Below are positions 40,219 to 45,653 of a DNA stretch of 45,653 bases, in pieces. The DNA is taken from contig DDPY01000002.1 in the NCBI GenBank assembly GCA_002342415.1, forward strand, positions 1-45,653, in the 5' to 3' direction. How positions within the stretch are numbered: position 1 is the first letter of the stretch; each line of letters begins with the position of its first letter. The DNA comes from Prevotella sp. UBA2456 (GTDB lineage: Bacteria; Bacteroidota; Bacteroidia; Bacteroidales; Bacteroidaceae). The notes beneath the pieces were generated by a model that saw nothing but the letters and a program-made list of their open reading frames with translations, made no database searches and was not told the DNA's origin. The position numbers were made by a program, and so were the translations under genes.

Positions 40219-41250
40219 ATGAAACAACTAAAGAAACTAACACTGACGCTCGCACTGCTCATCACGGCAGTCAGCGGAGCGTGGGCACAAAGCACGTTCG
40301 GCGTGAAAGAGATAACCGCCGACATGTTGCCCGCATCATGGAGTACCGATGAATCATCAGTTACGGCAGACGACCTGGCCAAGCTTGGATTCATGGAAGT
40401 CACCAAGGACGAGGCCAAGACATGGACAGGTGCACCCCAACAAGGAAAGGTCAGACTGATTTATACCCTTTGTGAATCTGTTAATTGGGTAAATGGAGAA
40501 GGAGGGTATGTATCTAGTTATAACTCACGCAAAACTTTTTATTCTTGCCTTGATGGCCAAAGGATTTTCATCACCACCGAAATCACCGAGTGGTCGCTGA
40601 CCCCCGACGAGACCGGCAAGAGCTGGACTCTGGCCAAGATGCCCGCCAGCGACATCGAGCTGCAGGTGGAGTACTTCGCCGAGAGCAACCTCTTCCTCAG
40701 CAAGGACGCACTGGCCGACAAGGCTAAAATCGCCGTGAAAGCTGGCAAATTAGACGTAGAGTTCGGCGAGGACGGCAAGTCTGCCAACACCGTCACCGAG
40801 GGCACCGCGATGACCGTCACCTACAACGGCACCAAGAAACTCCTCGGCATGAAGGTGGAGAAGGTTGCTGCTCCCGCTCCCACCACCACCGTGACTTGGA
40901 ACTCCTCGGATTTTTATTTTGATCCGAACCCATATACTAAGGACGGTGTGACCTTGACACCCAGCAACGAAATGGCTGCTAATGGCAATAACCTCACTTT
41001 CTACGGTGACAACACCTTTACCACCACGCTCGGCAAATTCATCAAGATTGAGATTGTCTTCGAATCTACTACTTACAGCTTCGACGGATGGACGAAGGAA
41101 ACGGCAGGAAAATACCAGCCCATGCCAGATGTTGACCCCACTTGGTGGGAAGATCTCTACAAACTGACTTGGACAGGCGATGCCGAGAGCGTCACCATAA
41201 AAGGGAAAGATGTGCTTGGAATCCATAGCATCACCTTCACCATCCAGTGA
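40219..41250 (+). CDS. Secreted repeat-module protein, first of the tandem family
   Basis: The start at 40219 (MKQLKKLTLTLALLITAVSGAWAQ) gives a clean signal peptide; the frame upstream reads only leader. The 343-aa protein has an N-terminal unique region, an MPASDIELQVEYF strand motif (about 145), a short module with VTEGTAMTVTYNGTKKLLGMKVEKV, and a C-terminal domain (about 220-343; VTWNSSDFYF, YTKDGVTLTPS, TTLGKFIKIEIVF, KLTWTGDAESVTIKGKDVLGIHSITFTIQ). The last domain is repeated almost unchanged in the next gene. It is presumably secreted or surface-exposed. Function unknown. Confidence 0.75.
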   Translation: MKQLKKLTLTLALLITAVSGAWAQSTFGVKEITADMLPASWSTDESSVTADDLAKLGFMEVTKDEAKTWTGAPQQGKVRLIYTLCESVNWVNGEGGYVSSYNSRKTFYSCLDGQRIFITTEITEWSLTPDETGKSWTLAKMPASDIELQVEYFAESNLFLSKDALADKAKIAVKAGKLDVEFGEDGKSANTVTEGTAMTVTYNGTKKLLGMKVEKVAAPAPTTTVTWNSSDFYFDPNPYTKDGVTLTPSNEMAANGNNLTFYGDNTFTTTLGKFIKIEIVFESTTYSFDGWTKETAGKYQPMPDVDPTWWEDLYKLTWTGDAESVTIKGKDVLGIHSITFTIQ

Positions 41251-41300
41251 AAACCAAATATATAAAAGGTATAAACAACATAAAGATATGAACAATATGA
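40876..41300 (+). repeat. 425-bp direct repeat, copy 1 (C-terminal domain plus leader)
   Basis: This segment, from the C-terminal domain through the stop codon, the intergenic leader and the next start codon, is nearly identical to 42212-42639. Identity is highest at both ends, with differences clustered around 40967-40995 and 41060-41085. Confidence 0.85.
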
Positions 41301-42589
41301 GAAATAAAATATTATCACTGCTCGCACTGCTACTGCTGGTTGCGGTACCGGCAAGCGCCATGCAGATATTCGTCAAGACGCTGACGGGCAAGACCATCAC
41401 GCTCGACGTGGAAACTACCAACACCATCTTGGAAGTAAAAGGGATGATTGAGACCAAAGAGGCAATACCCACCGACATGCAGCGTCTTATCTTTGCAGGC
41501 AAACAACTGGATGACAACAAGACACTGGACGACTATAACATCCAAAAGGAGTCAACCCTCCATTTGCTTATACGCACCATTGAAGTAACTTGGAACGCTG
41601 CAACCAAGACCGGCAGCTTCACCATGCCCGCCTACGACGTGGAGATTGCTCCCATCTACGCTCCTGTGGCTATGTTCGCCACCGACGGCAACCAGGTGCT
41701 GACACCTACAGCCATTGAGGGCATCTATGCCGAGAGCACCGATGTTATCGTCAAGGCCGGTACTGTAGCTAAGATTGGCGAGACCGAGAACCCGCAGGGC
41801 ATCGTGATGTATGCCGTTGGCACATCGGCCACCGAACAGCCTGCACTCACCGCCTTCAGCGCCACTCTGCCCACCGCCAAGGACATCATCGCCGCTGGCG
41901 ATGTCTATGTATGGTACTACATCAAGGGTGCCGACACCCCCACGGGCGAGAAGGCCACTGCCGAGAACACCTTCAACGACTCGGAAATCTGCGCTGAACC
42001 CATCACGGTCACCGTGCTCAGCAACAAGTTCGACATCCAGTTCAACGCCGCCAACGACAACACCATCGAGGCCGGCAAGGCTACCGTTACTGTAGGTGGC
42101 ACAGAAGCCACCGTCACCGAGGGTAAGCTCGAGGACGTGAAGATGGGCAGCGAGGTGAAGATGACCGCCAAGCCGGGCTACAAGTTCCGCAAGGTGGAGG
42201 TGAAGAAGAAGGCTCCCACCACCACCGTAACTTGGAACTCCTCGGATTTTTATTTTGATGAGAACCCATATACTAAGGACGGTGTGACCTTGACACCCAG
42301 CATCATGGGAGCTGCTAGTGGCAATAACCTCTATGAATACGGTGACAACACCTTTACCACCACGCTCGGCAAATTCATCAAGATTGAGATTGTCTTCCGC
42401 GATTATTCTTCTCCCGTCATCGACGGATGGACGAAGGAAACGGCAGGACAATACCAGCCCAGCCCAGAACAGTTGCCCGATTTTTGGGCGGATATCTACA
42501 AACTGACTTGGACAGGCAATGCCGAGAGCGTCACCTTAAAAGGGAAAGATGTGTATGGAATCCTTAGCATCACCTTCACCATCCAGTGA
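41288..42589 (+). CDS. Secreted ubiquitin-fusion protein (ubiquitin domain + surface repeat modules)
   Basis: The 433-aa precursor begins MNNMRNKILSLLALLLLVAVPASA, a signal peptide whose ASA site is directly followed by MQIFVKTLTGKTITL, the exact N-terminus of ubiquitin. The ubiquitin domain (25-100; 41360-41587) matches human ubiquitin at 53 of 76 positions by hand alignment. It includes QRLIFAGKQL and DYNIQKESTLHL, and keeps Lys6, 11, 27, 33, 48 and 63 plus Leu8, Ile44 and His68. Lys29 is Met, and the LRGG tail is replaced by TIEV, so it cannot be conjugated normally. After it come a TMPAYDVEI strand motif, a middle region, a TEGKLEDVKMGSEVKMTAKPGYKFRKVEVKKK module and a C-terminal domain (309-433) shared with the previous gene. 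The nearest known parallel is secreted BfUbb of Bacteroides fragilis. Function unknown; host-ubiquitin mimicry is inferred. Confidence 0.9.
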   Translation: MNNMRNKILSLLALLLLVAVPASAMQIFVKTLTGKTITLDVETTNTILEVKGMIETKEAIPTDMQRLIFAGKQLDDNKTLDDYNIQKESTLHLLIRTIEVTWNAATKTGSFTMPAYDVEIAPIYAPVAMFATDGNQVLTPTAIEGIYAESTDVIVKAGTVAKIGETENPQGIVMYAVGTSATEQPALTAFSATLPTAKDIIAAGDVYVWYYIKGADTPTGEKATAENTFNDSEICAEPITVTVLSNKFDIQFNAANDNTIEAGKATVTVGGTEATVTEGKLEDVKMGSEVKMTAKPGYKFRKVEVKKKAPTTTVTWNSSDFYFDENPYTKDGVTLTPSIMGAASGNNLYEYGDNTFTTTLGKFIKIEIVFRDYSSPVIDGWTKETAGQYQPSPEQLPDFWADIYKLTWTGNAESVTLKGKDVYGILSITFTIQ

Positions 42590-42639
42590 AAACCAAATAT
42601 ATAAAAGGTATAAACAACATAAAGATATGAACAATATGA
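42212..42639 (+). repeat. 425-bp direct repeat, copy 2 (C-terminal domain plus leader)
   Basis: This is the partner of 40876-41300. It covers the ubiquitin gene's C-terminal domain, its stop, the leader with ATATATAAAAGGTATAAAC and the next gene's first codons. Confidence 0.85.
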
Positions 42640-44012
42640 AACATAAGATATTAATGACGCTCGCGCTGCTCATCACCGCAGCCACGGGCGCATGGGCCGT
42701 CGGTGTCGAGGCAAAAATCGGCACCACCGAGTATGCTACGCTCGGCGAAGCCATCAGCAGTGCACAGGATGGCGATATTATCCAGCTGCAAAGTGATGTG
42801 GTGCTTGCCGCAGAAAATTATGTAGAAAAAGGGATTACCATTGATTTTAACGGTTACATCATCAGTTTAGCTGCAGGCACCAAAGGTGGCATTCACTGGA
42901 AGGTGGACATGACCTTCATCGACAGCGATGATACCGGCCGTGGCGGCATGAAATGTTATTATGGCCAAGCTAATGGAACTGAAGCCAAGGCAAATCTTTG
43001 TGGTGGTAGATATGATGATCCTGCCGAAGTGATTTTAACAGGTAAATACGCTCCTAATTATAACATCCCTACTGGATATGAAATCGTCAACATCAACGCC
43101 GATGGCTCGGCAGATGCAGACGGTTTCAAAAGCCGCGTAGTAAGGAACTACCTCAACGACACCAAGACCGTGGCCACAATCCCCATGCCCGCCAGCGACG
43201 TGACGGTGAACTACATGCTGGTGCGCGACATGCAGGACCAGGAGTATCCCGTCACCTTCAGCGGACTGCCCACAACCACCACCGACCCCATCATCGTGAA
43301 GAAGGGCAGCGACGGCAAGTATCAGCCCGCCGAAGAGCTTAAAATCCAGCTCATCGACCCGCTGGCTGCTGCTGAGGCACAGAACATCATCGCTGCCGAC
43401 GGCATCACCATCAAGGTGCTCGTGGGCAACGGCGGCACACCTATCGATTACGACCAGGAAAACCCCAAGACCCTCGAAGCCTTCCTTGCCGACATGAAGC
43501 CCGGCTACTACTGGATTAAGGCCGAGTCCACCGACGAGAACAGCCCCTACGACGGCACCGTCTACAGCAGCGAGTTCACCGTTGAAGAGAAGTACGACCT
43601 CACCGTGAAGCCCGCCAATGACTTCTCGAAGGGCAAGCTTGACAAGGTCGTTGTAGGCACAGAGGAAATCACCCCTGATGCCAACACCGGCGAGGCCACC
43701 AAGACCGGCATCGCACCCGGCACCGAGGTGAAGCTCAAGGCCAAGAAGGGCTACATCATCGAGGAGGTGGAGGCGAAGAAGGGCGGTCTGCTGTCGATCG
43801 AAATCGGCGGAGCTGTTACGGCTACCATCTACTACGTTGAAGGTGAGACGTGGGAACAGGCCCTTCAGAACCATCCCACCGAGAATTCGGCCTGGAAGAT
43901 TGACCAAGGTTATATGTCTAGCCAAGGGATGCTTCTGTTTAAAGATGATGATTTTGTAAATAGCACCGATACCATCGACCCGAATGCTCACTACTCTTTC
44001 CAGTGGACGTAA
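42627..44012 (+). CDS. Secreted repeat-module protein, third of the tandem family
   Basis: The 461-aa protein starts MNNMKHKILMTLALLITAATGAWA (start chosen to match the ubiquitin gene's leader and first codons). The mature N-terminus (VEAKIGTTEYATLGEAISSAQDGDIIQLQSDV-like, about 25-75) resembles the first coils of right-handed beta-helix surface proteins. Then come an IPMPASDVTVNYMLVRDM motif (about 190), a long Ig-like middle region and the module TGIAPGTEVKLKAKKGYIIEEVEAKKG (about 375-400). It lacks the C-terminal domain of the two preceding genes and ends HYSFQWT. Secreted or surface location is likely; function unknown. Confidence 0.75.
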   Translation: MNNMKHKILMTLALLITAATGAWAVGVEAKIGTTEYATLGEAISSAQDGDIIQLQSDVVLAAENYVEKGITIDFNGYIISLAAGTKGGIHWKVDMTFIDSDDTGRGGMKCYYGQANGTEAKANLCGGRYDDPAEVILTGKYAPNYNIPTGYEIVNINADGSADADGFKSRVVRNYLNDTKTVATIPMPASDVTVNYMLVRDMQDQEYPVTFSGLPTTTTDPIIVKKGSDGKYQPAEELKIQLIDPLAAAEAQNIIAADGITIKVLVGNGGTPIDYDQENPKTLEAFLADMKPGYYWIKAESTDENSPYDGTVYSSEFTVEEKYDLTVKPANDFSKGKLDKVVVGTEEITPDANTGEATKTGIAPGTEVKLKAKKGYIIEEVEAKKGGLLSIEIGGAVTATIYYVEGETWEQALQNHPTENSAWKIDQGYMSSQGMLLFKDDDFVNSTDTIDPNAHYSFQWT

Positions 44013-44069
44013 CTCGCCACTCTCGCGCGTATATAATATAAAAGGTATAACATAAAAAGAATACAATAT

Positions 44070-45170
44070 ATGAAAACAATATCAAGATATATAATGACGC
44101 TCGCACTGCTCATCACAGCAGCCACGGGCGCATGGGCGCAGGCCACGACCCCCGAACCAGGAACCGTGACCATCAACGAGGACAAGAGCGAGGCTTCGTT
44201 CACCATGCCCGCCAGCGACGTGACCGCCACCTACACCATCAAGCGCGACATGACGGTGGACGTGACCGCCACCATCGACGACAGAATACGTATCAAGAAG
44301 GATGGCAACGACTACCAGCCCGTGGGTAAAGAGGGCAACATCGATGCCAGTGCCGCCCTGCCCGCCGTCACCGACAACCTTGATTCAAAGGAGCCCGTCA
44401 CCATGACGGAGGGTACGGACAAGGACTACACCCTGACGCTGCAGAAGCAGGGCGACACGGAGGACGACTGGACCGATGTCACTGAATACAGCGTGGGTAA
44501 CTTCCGCTATAAGATTACCGGCACGGGCAACTACAGCGGTATCGCCTACAGCAACACCTTCGAGCTCTTCGAGGGCTACGAGGTGGAGGTACCTGCCGGC
44601 GAGTACATCACCTACTATAAGGACGAGGCCCTGAAGGTGGAGGATGAGAATGCCAAGCTCTACACCATCACCGCCGTGAGCGGCACGACGGCTACCGCCG
44701 ATGAGCTGACCATTGCTCCTGCCAACACGCCCATCCTGGTGAAGAACAACGGCTCGGAGACGAAGACCATCCTGCTCATACCCACCACCGAGGAGACTGA
44801 CGCCAGCATCAACGTCTACGACGGCTTCAAGGGTACCCTGGAGGCTAAGACAACCACTAACACTGACACCTATGGCCCCTGGAACATGGCCGAGGGCAAG
44901 AAGTACTATGCCTTCAACGGTCTGCAGTTCGTCTGGGTAAAGGACGCTCTCGACATCGCCGCCAACAAGGCTTGGCTCGAGGTGTCTGCTACCGCCAGCG
45001 CTGCCCCGCAGATCCGCCTCGTCTTCAACTCGGCCACAGGAATTGAGAGAGTTGACGGTGGACAGTTGACAGTTGACAGTTGGTACTCGCTTGACGGTCG
45101 CCGCCTGCCCGGCAAGCCCAGCCAGAAGGGTGTCTACATCGTGAACGGCAAGAAGGTCGTGATTAAGTAA
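44070..45170 (+). CDS. Secreted repeat-module protein with YSLDGRR C-terminus, fourth of the tandem family
   Basis: The 366-aa protein starts MKTISRYIMTLALLITAATGAWAQ, followed at once by TVTINEDKSEASFTMPASDVTATYTIKRDM, the family strand motif, and a beta-rich body. The C-terminus reads WYSLDGRRLPGKPSQKGVYIVNGKKVVIK, the short terminal segment common in Prevotella surface proteins and similar to type IX secretion C-terminal signals. Whether it directs secretion is inferred. Just before it, GIERVDGGQLTVDS is encoded by AGTTGAC heptads (45050-45077), the same repeat found between genes elsewhere here. Function unknown. Confidence 0.75.
   Translation: MKTISRYIMTLALLITAATGAWAQATTPEPGTVTINEDKSEASFTMPASDVTATYTIKRDMTVDVTATIDDRIRIKKDGNDYQPVGKEGNIDASAALPAVTDNLDSKEPVTMTEGTDKDYTLTLQKQGDTEDDWTDVTEYSVGNFRYKITGTGNYSGIAYSNTFELFEGYEVEVPAGEYITYYKDEALKVEDENAKLYTITAVSGTTATADELTIAPANTPILVKNNGSETKTILLIPTTEETDASINVYDGFKGTLEAKTTTNTDTYGPWNMAEGKKYYAFNGLQFVWVKDALDIAANKAWLEVSATASAAPQIRLVFNSATGIERVDGGQLTVDSWYSLDGRRLPGKPSQKGVYIVNGKKVVIK
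45050..45077. repeat. AGTTGAC heptads inside a coding region
   Basis: AGTTGAC occurs at 45050-45056, 45064-45070 and 45071-45077, followed by AGTTGG. In this frame it encodes RVDGGQLTVDSW, the hinge before the terminal YSLDGRR segment. Confidence 0.75.
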
Positions 45171-45259
45171 CTACTACGAATTTCACGAATGCAACGCCAC
45201 ACTCTATACCTTTAGGTTAGAGAATTTTACGAATTATACAAATTTTACGAATGACAGAT

Positions 45260-45653
45260 ATGAAAAAGATATTTTCAACATTAGTACTGGCTCTCGCGGC
45301 CATGACCGCGAGCGCCATATCAGGGGGCTACAACCTGACAAGAACATCGGAACACGGCACCGTCACCTTCATGGTGGACGACAATACAGCCTACACAGCC
45401 AATGAGGGCGACGTGGTGACTGTCAAGGTAGAACCTGCCACGGGCTATGTCGTCAACGAAGTGAGCGGACAGTGGTCGGCCGCCGAGGCCAAGGGCCCGC
45501 AGCGTGCCGCCGCCATCGAACTGCTGGAGGACATCGAGCTGACGGCCGGCGAGGAGAACACATGGACCTTCACCATGAAGCGTGCCCATGCCGTGATCAG
45601 CGTTACCTACAAGAAGCTGCTGACCAACACGGACATCACCATTGCCGACATTG
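45260..45653 (+). CDS. Secreted repeat-module protein, 3'-truncated by window edge
   Basis: The frame runs to the end of the window (131 codons seen). MKKIFSTLVLALAAMTASAIS is a signal peptide; an ATG three codons earlier (45251) is possible. The mature part, GYNLTRTSEHGTVTFMVDDN and ANEGDVVTVKVEPATGYVVNEV, is an InlB-like/'bacterial repeat' strand module, then TWTFTMKRAHAVISVTYKK, the same TFTM-P-x-D-type ending seen in its neighbours. It continues the secreted-protein cluster. The 90-bp gap upstream has only TTTTACGAAT direct repeats and no clear promoter. Confidence 0.7.
   Translation, partial: MKKIFSTLVLALAAMTASAISGGYNLTRTSEHGTVTFMVDDNTAYTANEGDVVTVKVEPATGYVVNEVSGQWSAAEAKGPQRAAAIELLEDIELTAGEENTWTFTMKRAHAVISVTYKKLLTNTDITIADI

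Noticed and set aside
41360..41587. Ubiquitin segment as eukaryotic contamination or assembly chimera
   Set aside because: It is in frame with a bacterial signal peptide upstream and family modules downstream, with base composition like its neighbours. Read-level checking would still be useful.
41552..42451. 299-codon open frame antisense to the ubiquitin-fusion gene
   Set aside because: Glycine/histidine-rich shadow with no motifs; the plus-strand gene has a signal peptide and ubiquitin domain.
43035..44066. 343-codon open frame on the minus strand
   Set aside because: Antisense to the third secreted-family gene; no start context or recognisable domain.
45091..45170. Firm type IX secretion C-terminal domain
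   Set aside because: Only a short YSLDGRR...KGVYIVNGKK segment is visible; a full 70-90 residue sorting domain could not be confirmed by eye, so it is noted only as a resemblance.

Overview
The window looks like a chromosomal segment of an anaerobic gut or rumen Bacteroidales, most likely Prevotellaceae. Evidence: SusC/SusD pairs, Bacteroidetes-type promoters (-7 box TAnnTTTG, often with TTTG or TTG about 20 bp upstream), PBP/AraC sensor proteins, and the signal-peptide style LALLITAATGAWAQ. The genus is an inference. No rRNA, tRNA, CRISPR array or transposase was seen.

Layout. (1) 1-5028: end of a four-carbon acid-sugar kinase (DUF1537) converging on a minus-strand group: RNase R, a 2-keto-3-deoxygluconate-type PfkB kinase and a small outer-membrane beta-barrel. 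(2) 5029-5647: non-coding, with an 11-bp tandem repeat and a G-quadruplex-type motif. (3) 5648-9284: probable operon of a PyrK-like Fe-S flavoprotein, an FAD oxidoreductase and a MATE exporter. (4) 9504-33411: a double fructan utilisation locus. Each half starts with an unusual membrane-spanning regulator (periplasmic sugar-binding domain, one TM helix, AraC DNA-binding domain, no kinase or receiver), followed by SusC, SusD and a DUF4960-like surface lipoprotein. The second half adds a GH32-like lipoprotein, then a separate unit with an exo-acting GH32, an MFS sugar permease and fructokinase. A fucose/arabinose-isomerase-like gene lies between the halves on the minus strand. The three main operon promoters carry 21-bp direct repeats at the same distance from the -7 box, probably the operators of the two regulators. 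(5) 33428-37197: dprA, a small orphan gene, a YafQ-type toxin-antitoxin pair and a polytopic membrane AraC regulator. (6) 37482-45653: secreted proteins with similar signal peptides and repeat modules, interrupted by a small translationally coupled pair (43 aa plus a DUF6169-like protein).

The most striking item is in the last region. The secreted protein at 41288-42589 begins, directly after its predicted signal-peptidase site, with a full-length ubiquitin domain (53 of 76 residues identical to human ubiquitin by hand alignment). It lacks the C-terminal Gly-Gly and is fused to repeat modules shared with its neighbours. The C-terminal module and downstream leader of this gene are a near-copy of those of the preceding gene, so the locus appears to grow by tandem duplication and domain shuffling.

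Presumed fructan flow: polysaccharide is bound at the surface by SusD and DUF4960-like lipoproteins, trimmed by the GH32-like lipoprotein, imported through SusC, cut to fructose by the exo-GH32, moved into the cytoplasm by the MFS permease and phosphorylated by fructokinase. The periplasmic domains of the regulators presumably sense the released sugar.
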